A stretch of DNA of 64,000 nucleotides, taken from positions 5,551,001 through 5,615,000 of the forward strand of contig NC_082689.1 in the NCBI RefSeq assembly GCF_949987515.2, given 5' to 3'. The position numbers and the translations under genes are program-made. This document shows positions 33,597 through 44,710 of this stretch, one piece after another. Position 1 is the first letter of the stretch; the number at the start of each line of letters is the position of its first letter. The stretch is from Delphinus delphis (Eukaryota; Chordata; Mammalia; Artiodactyla; Delphinidae). The notes below the pieces were generated by a model, which searched no databases, was not told the origin of the DNA, and was given only the letters and a program-made list of their open reading frames with translations.

Positions 33597-35163
33597 AGGT
33601 GACCTAGGCCCTTGCCCCAGTTCCTCGAGATCCGAGCGCGAGTTAACCTTCTCTGCGTTTCGCTGTTGAGAGTGATTTGCAGGCGTGCTGAGCTCTCGGT
33701 GTGCCCCGTAGGGTGGATGCGGCAGGCACGGCCCAGGCTCACACCTCCAGGCACACCTCCCAACACACCAACTCTGAGCCGTGCCCGGGGGAGTCCTCAT
33801 CGCTCAGGGCGAGAAGGCTGAGCCTCCTAGCAGACGCTAAAGGCCTTTGAGACGCGCCTCTGTGTGTGTGCACTCCAAGGGCTCCCCGTGAGGCCCTGCT
33901 TTGATAAGAAAGAGCAGGACCTCCCTGGATGATGACTGGGCATCCCACCTACGTGTCTCCTTTTATTTCCCATTCTCTCTGAGCCGCGAGCAGTGGGGCC
34001 CCGGCACGACCCCTCCGTTTGGCGGGCATCCTCCACCTGGGCGGGGGCCTTAGTTCCCATAGAAGAACTCAGAGGTCTGTACTAGATTGTTCCATATATC
34101 CCTTCGGGAGGAACCCGGACGCTGCCCCCTCGCTGCACTATGGTTTCTGGACTGCCTTCCCTTTGTTTCTGCGTCCCCTCACTCCTCTCATCAGTAACTA
34201 TTTCAATCTGCCCTTTGGAACTCAGGAAGGTCCAGGAGGCTGAAACTTGTTCCCTACAAGCAAGAAATGCGGGACACGGAAAGGCTCTTGTACTTGGGAG
34301 GGCCCCCCAAGGTCCTGCTTCGACGTGATGTGTGCAAAAGACCTCAAGCCTCCAGGGGTGCAGGAGGTGAAGCTCACCATCTGGTTTTCTCCGTGACTTT
34401 GGATGCAGGGACTTCAGGGAGAAGTGGGGAGTAGGCACAGCGGGGGCTGGGGGGTGGCATCTGGGGACAGCTGTAAAGATGTGGGGCAGCACGACAGGGG
34501 GGAGGGGCGGATGCGAGTGTGTGACGCGAGAGGCCCCGACTGCTCCCAGGGCTCGGAGAACACCGATCGCTCGCTGTGCTGGTGTGAATTCCTGCAGCTC
34601 ACTCACGGGTCGCAGCATCAACGTGAGAAACGGGGTTGACAGAGAGCACCAGCCTGTGATGTGAGCCGGCCAAGGGCAGGGAGGCTGCAGAGCCGGGTCC
34701 CTGCGGTAGAGGGATGGTGAGCCCTGGGGCTGGACGGGCTCACGGGCAAGAGTCTGGAATCTGCGTGTAGCCAGGAGGATGCCCATCTCCCACATCCCCA
34801 CCTCCAGTGCCCTTGGCGGGCGTTGGAAGAAGAGAGCACCTCTCCTAGAGAGAGCAGAGGGAGGTGCTGGACCCCGGGAGGGTGAGTCCAGGCGGGGAGG
34901 TGGAGAGTCTCTGGGGGGGGGGGTGTTCATCGCGCTGGATGTGGCCCCAAGCAGCGGAGGGAGGCTGAGCGCTGAAGAGACAGCTGGGGCAGCTTGCGGG
35001 GGGTGACGTTCAGGAGAGGAGAGGGGGCTGCGATGGGGACGGCCGGGAGGAAGATGGGACCAGGCACGGTGGGATGATCCGGACGGAGGTTTTGAGAAGG
35101 CAGACGCAGGTGTGGAAGACGCCCCCGAGGGAGCCTGGGTCTTGGTACCTGAATGTACAGAGA
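33597..35163. other. GC-rich stretch, no recognised feature
   Basis: A GC-rich block with a CpG-richer part around 34480-34580 and a run of eleven G at 34913-34923. It holds most of a 503-codon reverse open frame (34082-35593), discussed in the findings. No repeat recognised. A weak CpG island is possible. Confidence 0.4.
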
Positions 35164-35654
35164 TGTTGCAGGAAGGGGGACCCCTGCCAGGGCCCGAGAG
35201 TGGGCTCTTGCCTAACACTCGGAAATGAATTATCCGAGGAGACACACGTGCTGGCAAAGCAAGAGGCTTTATTGGGAAGGGGCGCCCTGGCGGAGAGCAG
35301 CGGGGTAAGGGACCCCAGGAGGACTCCTCTGTCACATGGCTCGCGGTCTCAGGTTCGAGGGTGATGGGGCTGGTGTCTGGGTTGTCTCTGGCCAACCATT
35401 CTGACTCAGGGTCCTTCCTGGTGGTGTGTGCATGGCTTAGCCAACGTGGATTCCAGCGAGAAGGTTCCAGGAGGTCGGTAGGACACGTGGGCTGGCGTCT
35501 CCTCTCTCCTTTTGACCTTTCCCGAATTCTTCCAGTTGGTGGTAGCTTGATAGTTAGTTCCTTACCGGGACCCCCTGTTGTAAGATAACTCATGCCAGTG
35601 GCTACTGTCTTGCCTGGCCAGGGCAGGCGGTTTCAGTCAGTGTTTCCCCTCACA
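35164..35654 (-). repeat. Solitary endogenous-retrovirus LTR (class I-like)
   Basis: On the minus strand the unit begins TGTGAGGGGAAACACTGACTG and ends CTTCCTGCAACA, the TG..CA ends of an LTR. AATAAA (plus-strand TTTATT at 35268-35273) is followed by GCCTCTTGCTTTGCC, as in gammaretroviral-type R/U5 regions. No primer binding site or gag follows, so it is a solo LTR left by recombination. The flanking 4-mers GAGA and GAGC match at three of four positions. The family is not named. Confidence 0.75.
35268..35273 (-). terminator. LTR poly(A) signal AATAAA
   Basis: The plus strand reads TTTATT, so the minus-strand LTR has an AATAAA about 100 bp before its end, the usual place for the retroviral polyadenylation signal at the R/U5 boundary. 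Confidence 0.6.
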
Positions 35655-36147
35655 GAGCCACCCCCTAGAATCCAGGCCTGGGCGTAGGTTTCCTTTCCTA
35701 GCACACGTGTATACTTTCATTTGTCAGACCACAAGACCAGGAAACACGGGCTTAGCCTCTAACCCAGACTGCAACAGACAACCTGCCCAACCACCTGGAA
35801 GCCGTGTCCATCATCATTCTCTGAAGGTGCCTGGTGGAATCTGCTTGTCTCTCATATTGAGTATTATTTTGATTTTATTCATTCTAAGTTTGTAAACTGC
35901 CTCAAGTCTTTTTTGAAAGACCTATACGTAGCCTAAATCAAAATAACAAACGAATTCATCACTGCCCTTTAGTTTCAATGAATAAGTATAGCCAGTTCAG
36001 TTTAGCTTAATAACTGGTCATTATTACTTGCGTATTGAATTTCTTTGGGACTAAACGTAAACTGGAACAAATTGCTTTAATTTAGGAGGCAGAGAAATGA
36101 TCAAACCGGAGCTGATTTTTTCAATTGTTTTTCAAAAAAGAGGGCCC
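35655..36147. other. No recognised feature
   Basis: About 490 bp, becoming AT-rich from 35860. No repeat landmark or frame. Confidence 0.5.
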
Positions 36148-36588
36148 TGTAACTGGCAGAATAGCAACTTGTCTCCTTCCCCCCCCCAAAATATCCACAC
36201 CTTAATTTCTCAAACTAAATCTCTGATCTTAAGGATCTCGAGAGAGGGAGATTTTTTTTCTAGATTATCTGGTGGGTCCAATGCCATGACAGTTTTTATA
36301 AGAGGAAGGTAGGAGTCAGTGTCAGAGATGTGACGACAGAGGACTTTGAAGGTAGAGGGAGGGCTGTGAGCCAAGGAAAGCAGGCGGCCTCTAAAAGCTG
36401 GTAAAGGCAAGGAACGGATTCCCCCTGCAGCTTCCAGAAGGAGCGTAGCTCTGCTGACATCATGATTTTAGCTCAGTGAAGTCCATGTCAGACTTCCGGC
36501 CGCCTGAACTATAAGATAACACACCTGAGTTGTTTTCAGCCACTAAATTTATGACCACGTGTTAGGAGAGCAATAGGAAACTGACACA
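36148..36588 (+). repeat. MaLR-type LTR, decayed
   Basis: It has the same layout as 18556-18973: TTTTTATAAGAGGAAGG, GGACTTTGAAGG.., GGCAAGGAACGGATTCCCCC, CAGCTTCCAGAAGGAGCG, CTGCTGACATCATGATTTTAGCTCAGTGAAG and CAATAGGAAACTGACACA. The promoter half (36180-36260) is disrupted by T and C runs. Confidence 0.7.
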
Positions 36589-37670
36589 GGCCCGTGTATC
36601 ATTACAAAATATTACACCTGAAAAGTAAAGGGTCTCTGAATGTATCCTGAACTCAGACTTAAGGTAGATCGAGTTTTCTCTCGGGTCCACTACTAGTGCC
36701 TTATCCAGACTCCAAGCCAACAAGAATATTCCAGACTCTTGAAAGTGGTCACAGCCTTAGTGAAGGCAAACGGTGGCTTAAATGGGAGGCCTGCAGTCCA
36801 GCTCGCTTGCTGTGCTGCGCGGTCAGAAGGGCCCAGGGCCCACGGAGACCCACCCATCCGTGACTGGGGCCCTGGGCGTCCAGCTGTGTCCGTGGTCTGG
36901 CCAGGCCACTCTGACCCTGCCCACTGCACACGGGTCTTTGCTCCCAGCTCTGCCTGCTGGCCCTCCGCACATTCGCAGGTTCTGGGGATTCCGTCGAGAC
37001 ATCTTTGGGGAGTTTTAATCTGTCTGTCACGGGCTTCTAGTGCCATTTTTGAAGAAGAATAACTTTGATTCGCTTCAAAAAATGTTCTGTTTCCCTGTCT
37101 CCCAAATTAGAACAATTTATTCCAGTGTACATCTAGATTTAGTCCCAAAGAAATTCGATATGCAAATAATTACTAGTTATTAGGGTCATTGTTTATTTGG
37201 ATTTTCGAGGAGTTAGAAGGACTTTGGGGAGGCTTGAACAAAGCTGGGCTTTTGGTAGGTGTGGACGCCTGGCCTGGGGTCTCCGGGTAGGGATATGCAC
37301 TTGCCTGGAAGCTTCAGGAAGAGTTTACCAGACTGGTTTTTGGAAAAAGCAGGCCTCCTTGCCAGCATTCCTTCTCTGGTACCGGATCTCATCCTGCAGG
37401 TGGGGCTTCTGTTTGTCGATTTGTTTATTTCTACCAAGTGGGTGGCACATTCCCCAGGTAGTGGGTGGGTTGAGAGCAGGCAGTAAGACAGGGCATCTGA
37501 AGCATGTTGAAAAGAATAATAAAACTAAAAGTCAGTCTTGTTTTTATTGTCACCACTTGCCATCAGTTCTGAGCAATGTCGGTGATAAAAATACGCCTAT
37601 GTGAATCTTTTTTTGGTCCAAGTTCTGGACAAATGCAGCAGTCACTGTTTCAATAACATCTGGGTAAGCT
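36589..37670. other. No recognised feature
   Basis: About 1.1 kb. Frames of 107-135 codons on both strands (36693-37062 and 37197-37604) overlap and have no known motif. Confidence 0.5.
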
Positions 37671-37682
37671 TCAAATGAGTGC

Positions 37683-37891
37683 TTTTTTTTTTTTTTTTTG
37701 CGGAACGCGGGACTCTCACTGCTGTGGCCTCTCCCACTGCGGAGCACAGGCTCCGGACGCGCAGGCTCAGCGGCCATGGCTCACGGGTCCAGCCGCTCCG
37801 CGGCATGTGGGATCTTCCCGGACCGGGGCACGAACCCGTGTCCCCTGCATCGGCAGGCGGACTCTCAACCACTGTGCCACCAGGGAAGCCC
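37683..37891 (-). mobile_element. CHR-family SINE (short form)
   Basis: T run at 37683-37699, head CACCAGGGAAGCCC at the right. An imperfect target duplication TCAAATGAGTGC / TCCAAATGAGCAC flanks it (37671-37682 and 37892-37904). Mutations include GGACTCTCAC for GGCCTCTCAC and CCACTGTGCC for CCACTGCGCC. Confidence 0.95.
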
Positions 37892-37904
37892 TCCAAATGA
37901 GCAC

Positions 37905-38316
37905 ATTTATGATGACTCATACCTTAATAGATACTGTATTCTAGGAGGAGTTAATTAGTCAGGAGTTAATTCAGAGAAATCCTGGTTATGCAGACAGAAT
38001 TTCCCAAGCTCACTTTGGGTGTCATTTGCGTCTCCGACTCTGGGGCTACACATTCTGTCTTTACCAGGAAGTTTGAAACAAGTCATGGCAGCAGAGAAAA
38101 ACAGAGATGAAGAGCCAGGCTCCAGTCCCTTCACTTCTCTCTTGCTTATTTTAGTTCGTACCATTGACTATTTACTGGAATCTGAAAATGAAATGTATCC
38201 TTTTGCCACTGTTAATTGTTTCAAAACTAGAGTACATCAAGAAAATAAACTTTACCAAAACGTTCTGATTTAGTAGTTGCCTCAATTGTTGCTTTTGTAG
38301 ATGTTTCAGTTATATT
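37905..38316. other. No recognised feature
   Basis: Apparently unique AT-rich DNA between a SINE and an L1. The 84-codon frame at 38019-38273 is not recognised. Confidence 0.5.
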
Positions 38317-38325
38317 AAAAATCCA

Positions 38326-38497
38326 AGCTCGGTGCTTTGTGACTGCCTAGAGGGGTGGGATAGGGAGGGTGGGAGGGAGGGAGAAGCAAGAGGGAAGAGA
38401 TATGGGAACATATGTATATGTATAACTGATTCATTTTGTTGTAAAGCAGAAACTAACACACCATTGTAAAGCAATTATACTACAATAAAGATGTTAA
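38326..38497 (+). mobile_element. Short L1 3' end insertion with target duplication
   Basis: Forward L1 3' terminus: CTCGGTGCTTTGTGACTGCCTAGAGGGGTGGGATAGGG through AAGCAATTATACTACAATAAAGATGTTAA. The target duplication AAAAATCCA occurs at 38317-38325 and 38498-38506. At about 170 bp it is strongly 5'-truncated. It is similar to 44017-44292. Confidence 0.88.
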
Positions 38498-38566
38498 AAA
38501 AATCCACATATTGGTTATTGGACAATGGTTTACATAAAATGTTATATGAGACAGTAACCAAAAGAT

Positions 38567-38907
38567 TGTTGACCTGAAACAAATAGACTGCCAGGTGTTT
38601 CTCCAGCAAGGATGGGTTTACTTGGGATCTGCAGAGAATTGCAATTTGGATTTGAGGATTGCAAGCCACAGGCAAGTCCCCATATGGCAAGGGAAGAAGA
38701 CCACTTTTATAGAGGGAAAAAGGAAGTGGGGAAGGGTGTTGTAAACAAAGAGTCCTGGCTTTTCATTGGCTGAGCCCTTGCCAGGGAATAAGAGGAGGCT
38801 TTCTGCTTCCTGTTGGGCTCTGCTGTCATCACAGGGCATGTGAGCGCCCCCTACTGGTCTCCTGGATCTATTTAATTGAGGTTTCTGTTTACTAATTTGT
38901 TTTTACA
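38567..38907 (-). repeat. Solitary retroviral-type LTR with a TATA box
   Basis: Read on the minus strand: TGTAAAAACAAATTAG at the start, a CCTCTATAAAAGTGG TATA region (plus-strand positions about 38704-38717), then CTTGCCTGTGGCTTGC..AATCCTCAAATCC and an end TTTCAGGTCAACA. The TATA position and TG..CA ends fit an LTR of about 340 bp. The family is not recognised and no internal retroviral sequence adjoins. The left boundary is firmer than the right. Confidence 0.55.
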
Positions 38908-38999
38908 GAATCAAAAGTTTAAACTGTCACATACATTTAAAACTGTTGAAAAAAGCCATGCTTATTTCCTTTTCTGTACCATAACATTTCTTTTGGTTT

Positions 39000-39250
39000 T
39001 ATTTATTTTTAATATTTATTTATTTGGCTGCACTGGGTCTCAGTTGCGGCATGTGGGATCTTTCGTTGCAGCGCGTGGGCTTCTCTTTAGTTGTGGTGCA
39101 TGGGCTCCAGAGCACATGGTCTCAGTAGTTGCGGCGCATGGGCTTAGTTGCCCCACGGCATGTGGGATCTTAGCTCCCCTACTGGGGATCGAACCCATGT
39201 CCACTGCATTGGAAGGCGGATTCTTAACCACTGGACCACCAGAGAAATCT
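39000..39250 (-). mobile_element. CHR-family SINE, long form
   Basis: On the minus strand the head GAGATTTCTCTGGTGGTCCAGTGGTTAAGAATCCGCC and B box region GGTTCGATCCCC are followed by CTAAGATCCCACATGCCGTGG, then by the extra CHR 3' part (GCTCCAGAGCC.., GCGCTGCAACG.., CAGTGCAGCC) and an AAATAAATA tail. Having this 3' part sets it apart from the short copies. It is older and more diverged. Confidence 0.9.
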
Positions 39251-41397
39251 CTGTTTTTATTTTTTACTGGTACAATTTTATCTAAGAAATTCAATAAGAG
39301 AAAATCGTCACTGGTTAGGTTTCTTTTCTGGCCATTATTATTGTTTGTTCCATTTTGTAATTTTATGAAAAAGAATTTTGTTGTATAAAAAGGGGTGTGT
39401 TGAAACACAAGCCACTCTGGGGGTCAGACCTGGTGGGTACACCATGTGACTGCCCTACGTCAATGTCCCCATGTGTCCACGACCTTTGGGGTTAGAACGC
39501 TTACGCCCTCTGTGGGTGGGGGAGAAACAGGTCTGAAAACGCTAGCTCATCAGCTGTCCTCTCAAGTAACAGAGCATTTGATGGACTCAGTGTGGTTGCC
39601 TTACTACTTATAGAGTCAGGCATCCTGTCTCCCGCTAATATATGGACTTGGGGCTCAGGAGCTGCAGGGTTGCTCCAATTAAACTCATAAGGGTGGAATT
39701 ACTCCCATGGAAAAGGGGGCCTGAGACCCCACTCACCTTTCATTCAGGCTCAAAAATATGGAAGAATGCCTGAGAGGCTGGATTGGCCCTCACGGGATGG
39801 ATTGAAGGAAAGGACCCCAGGGTTCCTGGGAGACGATCCACCACAAAAAAGGGGAGGAGTTGGAACTGTGAGCATTGAAGGTTTTGGCTGATGGAGCGGA
39901 ATCTGGCTCTGAGCGCTCTGGCTGGTGGATAAGGGCCACCACCCTGAGGCAGCACCCACCTGCTGCCACGGAGCCTGGTGGAAGAGGCTTTGCCCACCTG
40001 TGAACTGGAAGGAGTTGTTACACTTGGGGCCCAGGCAGCTTTTTTGTGGGACACTCCAATTCCGTATTCTCCTTTCGAGGCACCATCACTCTGGATACAA
40101 AGGGGATGGTCTTCTCCACCGTGAGGGGAGCAGGCAGCTATGGGACCGCTCAGATGAACGGATTCGTGGACTTGTAGGCTTATTTGGGAATATTCGAGCA
40201 GGGAAATATTCAGAAAAGTTTGGATCCATTTCAGAAGTGCTAGTTGGAGCCCTTCTAGTCTGGGCATAAATGTCAATGTGACCTCATTTGTATTCCAGGC
40301 TGGCAAAGCCTGCAGCAACCCACAAGTCACAAATTGTGAAGCCAAACCCACGAAGCAACGGAATCTCAGTAACCTTCCCCACCCCGGGGCTCAGCGGCTC
40401 ACAGGAACTAATTAATTCAGCCGTTCACACTCAACTTCTAGAGAAATTGTTATGTGTCCAGACCCTGGGCTATATTGAATCTGTAAACATGCTTCCTTTT
40501 TCAAAAGAGTCAATAGATACAGCTGCATCCTCAAAAAATGTCAGCAGGAAGATCGCTCTCTGGTGACAGGTTTTTGAGAGATCAGAAGTAGAGGCGGTAC
40601 AAGAGGGAGAAGAGACAAAAAAAGAGTGAGTCAAAGCCAGGGAGAGGGAAGGCTGACGATCAAATAAGCAAACATGGAAACGTGGCTGCAGGGTTTGGGG
40701 ATGAAAGAAAGAGGGAAGAGCCACTGAAAGGCGCCTCTAGACCGCAGCCTGGGCTGGACCCCAGGTTGTTAGGACAGGGCTTTGGAGGCACAGCTGCATC
40801 CCTGGGACCCCAGGGCATCCCTGTCTGCTGTGGTGTCAGTGGTTCCCAGCAGCGTCCAGACCTCCCTCTATGATCTCTCTGGTTCCCCATCGCCCCTGCT
40901 GCAGTCTCAGCCTCTCGTCCTCCCAACAGTGACCCCCTCCCTCACCAAAAGAGGAAATTGTCTCCGTTCAACCTCTTCATCCATCTTCTGGCGGTCAGGG
41001 CCAACGGCTTCCCAACCCTTCCTGCTCAGTCCTTAATCTCTGGCCTGTCCACGTGTTCCTGGGCAGCAGGGGGACAGAGCTGATCTGCCGTAGAAAGGAG
41101 GCTACCCTTGGAGGGGCGCCCAGGGGACCTTTAAAGCAGTCCTGGCTGAGGGAAACGGAAGTCCCCAACAAACTGTAGAGCATGGTTTGAATTTAAGCCA
41201 CAGCAGCAGGGACAGTTAATGAAAGTTATTAGCAAAACGAGTGTCCAGTAATCAACACAATTGGTCATGAAGGAAATGAGTGCAAACCTAATTTAAAGTC
41301 CTGATGAATATGACAAATAACTAGTGATATTTGTCGCTGGCATAATCTGTAAAGATTCTGGTTTTGCTCACTAAATATGCTCTTTTTCTCGGATCGA
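39251..41397. other. Unassigned, 2.1 kb
   Basis: The longest stretch without a recognised repeat. The reverse frame of 203 codons over 39740-40351 is the longest here and the forward strand has a 114-codon frame at 39925-40269 inside it. Neither shows a family motif that I know. A fossil repeat or pseudogene is possible. Confidence 0.4.
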
Positions 41398-41575
41398 TTT
41401 TCTTTATTGAAGTACAGTTGATTTACGATGTTGTGTTCGTTTCTGCTGTACAGCAAAGTGATTCAGTTATACATATACGTGTGTGTGTGTATATATATAC
41501 GTTCATTTTTTTAAATATTCTTTTCCATTAGGGTTTAGCATAGGGTATTGAATATAGTTCTCTGTGCTCTTTAAT
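41398..41575 (-). repeat. L1 3' end
   Basis: Reverse-strand L1 3' UTR: TCTTTATTGAAGTACAGTTGATTTACG, TTCGTTTCTGCTGTACAGCAAAGTG, CAGTTATACATATACG with a short TG/TA run, TCTTTTCCATTAGGGTTTAGC and ATATAGTTCTCTGTGCTC. Confidence 0.82.
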
Positions 41576-42120
41576 CATGTCCAGACCTGGGAGGAACAAA
41601 ACCAAAAAAATACGACTCATTAAAGAAAAAATTGCCCTGTCCCCAAGGCACAGAATACCTGAGGGCCTGCAATGACCTCTGACCTTGTGTGGACACTAGT
41701 CATCCCAGCCCTGGAATCTCCAATGAACTGGGCTCCCCAGATACACCCCCCCCTCCAAGGGAAATTATAGTCTGAGGAAAAGAGAAGAGATAGAAGGGAA
41801 GAAAATGACTCATGTGGGCTCCGGGGAAATGAAGGAGGCTCTCGAATCACTCAGTGCTTTGTTTTAGATTTCCTGGGGGCAGGAAGCTGTTTGGAGCATT
41901 TCACGACTTAAATATGGAAAGCAGTCACTAAATTTTATTTTTATGCCTAGGGAAATTGCTTTATTACCAATAACCAATCAGCACCCCAGACATATAACTA
42001 CTGCTCTAAGAAAACAGATGAGCTGTGAATAGTCCCACCTGAGCCCTTGTTAAGTAACAGGCATATTGGAAGGAGTCAGAAAACTCCAGTTGGCTTTAGA
42101 CCTTTAAAAATACCAGTCCT
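41576..42120. other. No recognised feature
   Basis: About 545 bp, partly AT-rich. Contains a 76-codon reverse frame only. Confidence 0.5.
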
Positions 42121-42332
42121 GGGCTTCCCTGGTGGCGCAGTGGTTGAGAGTCCGCCTGCCGATACAGAGGATGCGGGTTCGTGCCCCGGTCCGGGAAGAT
42201 CCCACATGCCGCGGAGCGGCTGGACCCGTGAGCCATGGCCGCTGAGCCTGCGCATCCGGAGCCTGTGCTCCGCAACGGGAGAGGCCACAGCAGTGAGAGG
42301 CCTGCATACCGCAAAAAAAAACCCCAAAAAAC
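42121..42332 (+). mobile_element. CHR-family SINE (short form)
   Basis: Head GGGCTTCCCTGGTGGCGCAG, mutated middle GATACAGAGGATGCGG, intact B box GGTTCGTGCCC. The tail is A8 CCCC A6, an A run broken by C. The flanking sequences ACCAGTCCT and CCCCAGTCT suggest a decayed target duplication. Confidence 0.95.
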
Positions 42333-42524
42333 CCCAGTCTTACATTAAAAAATGGACCTGTCCTCAAATCATCCTTATTTTTAAGGAAAGCATTACTAGG
42401 CCCACATCACCTCACACACTGTGGTAAAATTCGTACCTGTGGATCTTACTGAGGGGTGGGTTGCAGTAAAAAGAATGCCCACGTCATCTTGTTCCTGGAT
42501 CTTCAGCTGGATGACCCTGGCAGA

Positions 42525-43010
42525 TTCTGTTGTTCGAAAATGGCCCCAACAGTGTCTCTCATTCCACGGGGTCTGCGGTGTGACTTTGTCTCACCCCAGC
42601 AAGAAGAAGGGCTAAGTCCCCTCTCCTGAATCTGGGCTGGTCTTCGTGACTGGTTGGCCAGTAGAATGTGGTGGAAAGATGCTCTGGAACCTCTGAGGCC
42701 AGGTCTAGAAGAGTAGGAGCTGCAGGCAGGCTCACTCTTGGAGTCTCCCTCTAAGAACCCAGCCTCCAAGCTGCCGGAGGGGCCACGTCAGCGCTCTGGT
42801 CAGGGCCCAGACAAGATCCCAGGACACAGCTACAGGAGTGCACCATCTTGACGGCCAGCCCAGTGGGCCTGCAGGTGGCCGCAGCCCCACCTGACATGTG
42901 ACTGCGACCTCAGCCAACTCACAGAGCCATGAGAAGTAATAATAAACCCTTGTTTTAAGCCACTGCGTTTCGAAGTGGGTTGCTATGGGGGAATAGATAA
43001 TGGGAATAGC
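42525..43010 (+). repeat. LTR-like ancient repeat (MaLR/MLT-like)
   Basis: TGTTGTTCGAAAATGGCCCC, CTCCTGAATCTGGGCTGGTCTTCGTGAC, TTGGCCAGTAGAATGTGGTGG and AATAATAAACCCTTGTTTTAAGCCACTGCGTTTCG..GGTTGCTATGGGGGAATAGATAATGG follow an old LTR ending with a poly(A) signal region. No internal element follows. Confidence 0.6.
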
Positions 43011-43014
43011 AATT

Positions 43015-43165
43015 TGGGGCAACTCCCTCAACTTTTCAGATTTGTTTCTGCATCTGTTAAAAAAAGAAAGAAAGTGCTCTTCTGGACTGGCGGATACTTA
43101 AGGCTTTTGTGACGATCAAAAAAAACTGTGTTTTAAGATCTTTAAAGTACTTTCTTACTGCTTCT
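43015..43165 (+). repeat. Possible MIR fragment
   Basis: GGGGCAACTCCCTCAACTTTTCAGATTTGTTTCTGCATCTG resembles the MIR 3' half (GGCAAGTTACTTAACCTCTC..CAGTTTCCTCATCTG). The rest is too diverged for certainty. Confidence 0.45.
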
Positions 43166-43530
43166 GTCTCTCTATCACTTCTTCCTCTTATTACTTTTAA
43201 TTTTATTCGTATTGCTTATTTTTTCTATTTAAAAAATCCCTGCTCTGATTACAAGAATAATACAAGTTTACCATAAAAATTGGTCAGGTAAGCAAAAGCT
43301 GTAGGAAAATATTATAATTACCAATGATCCTTTCACAGAGCTAGAACTACTGTTGACATTTTAGAATATTTACCAACAATCTTTTCTATAGGTGTACTAA
43401 TATTCCCACGAATACCATGCAATAGAAGCCCTCTGTTCTAATAGTTACAATGATTAACTAGTTGGTTAATCAAAAAGCTAAAAGTAGGAAATCACTTTAA
43501 AATATATATTACTTTATTTTGTTGTTATTT
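43166..43530. other. AT-rich, no recognised feature
   Basis: A strongly AT-rich 365-bp piece upstream of the long CHR copy. It may derive from an old LINE 3' UTR, but no landmark is firm. Confidence 0.45.
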
Positions 43531-43541
43531 AAAACTTATAA

Positions 43542-43839
43542 TGGGGACTTCCCTGGTGGCACAGTGGTTAAGAATCCACCTGCCAATGCGGGGGACACAG
43601 GTTTGATCCCTGGTCCAGGAAGGTCCCACATGCCACAGAGCAACAAAGCCAGTCGTGCGCCACAACTACTGAAGCCCGCTTGCCTAGACCCCGTGCTCCA
43701 GAACGAGAAGCCACCGCAATGAGAAGCCTGCGCACTGCAACGGAGAGTAGCCCCCGCTTGCTGCAACTAGAGAAAGCCCGTGCGCAGCAATGAAGACCGA
43801 ACACAGCCAAAAATAAATAAAAATTTTAAGAAGTAAAAT
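43542..43839 (+). mobile_element. CHR-family SINE, long form, with target duplication
   Basis: Head GGGGACTTCCCTGGTGGCACAGTGG, B box GGTTTGATCCC, then TCCCACATGCCACAGAGC and a further 3' part ending GCAATGAAGACCGAACACAGCC and AAATAAATAAA. The target duplication AAAACTTATAA / AAAACCTATAA flanks it at about 43531-43541 and 43840-43850. The final ~80 bp before the tail are missing from all twelve short copies. Confidence 0.95.
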
Positions 43840-44016
43840 AAAACCTATAACAAATAAAAAAAGAAAATATTTTAAAGTGATGCCTTGGCTCTGACTGGAA
43901 GTTTGAGTCACTTTTCTACATAAACCATACCAGTGATGCATTCATTATGGTGGCTCATTTTGTTTCCTGTAAAGTCAAATAAGTCCTTAAGGATGCCCGT
44001 AAAAAATCTAAGTGCA

Positions 44017-44292
44017 TGGGAGACGAGAATTCTATCATTGAACCAGTGGCATGGACTTATATACACTACCAAATGTAAAATAGATAGCTAGTGGGAAGCA
44101 GCCACATAGCACAGGGAGATCAGCTCGGTGCTTTGTGACCACCTAGAGGGGTGGGATAGGGAGGGTGGGAGGGAGACACAAGAGGGAGGAGATATGGGGA
44201 TATATGTGTATGTATAGCTGATTCACTTTGTTATAAAGCAGAAACTAATACACCATTGTAAAGCAATTATACTCCAATAAAGATGTTTAAAA
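44017..44292 (+). mobile_element. L1 3' end insertion with exact target duplication
   Basis: The left junction is immediately after AAAAAATCTAAGTGCA (44001-44016), repeated exactly at 44293-44308. The body has AGCTAGTGGGAAGCAGCCACATAGCACAGGGAGATCAGC, the GGGTGGGATAGGGAGGGTGGGAGG tract and the terminal ACTCCAATAAAGATGTTTAA. At about 276 bp it is strongly 5'-truncated. A perfect duplication suggests a fairly recent insertion. Confidence 0.93.
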
Positions 44293-44379
44293 AAAAAATC
44301 TAAGTGCAGAACACTTTTACTCTTTTTTCCCCAGACTTTAAAATGATCTCACTAGTACCTCTTCACTGAATTCCACGTA

Positions 44380-44701
44380 CAGGCAGACCTCATTTTATTG
44401 CTCTTCAATTTATTGTGCTCCACAGATGCTGAATCTTTCACAGGTTGAAGGTTTGTGGCAACCCTGTGTCAAGCAAGTCTATTTGCACCATTTTTCCAAC
44501 AGTATAATTTTTAAATTAAGATATGTGCATTGATTTTCTAGACATAATGCTATTGCACACTTAATAGACTACACTGTAGTGAAAATGTAACTTTTATATG
44601 AACTAAAAAACCAAAAAAAATGGTGTGACTTACTTTATTGCCATATTCGCTTTATCGCGGTGATCTTGAACTGAACCTGCAGTATCTCCATGGTATGCCT
44701 G
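44380..44701 (+). mobile_element. Tigger1-derived DNA transposon, internally deleted
   Basis: The left inverted terminal repeat CAGGCAGACCTCATTTTATTGC and subterminal GGTTTGTGGCAACCCTGTGTC..AGCAAGTCTATTTGCACCATTTTTCC are Tigger1. The right end is TTATTGCCATATTCGCTTTATCGCGG..GGTATGCCTG. The transposase region is absent; only about 320 bp remain. It starts next to TA at 44378-44379, as expected for mariner/Tigger targets, and a SINE lies against its right end. Confidence 0.85.
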
Positions 44702-44710
44702 TTATTATTT

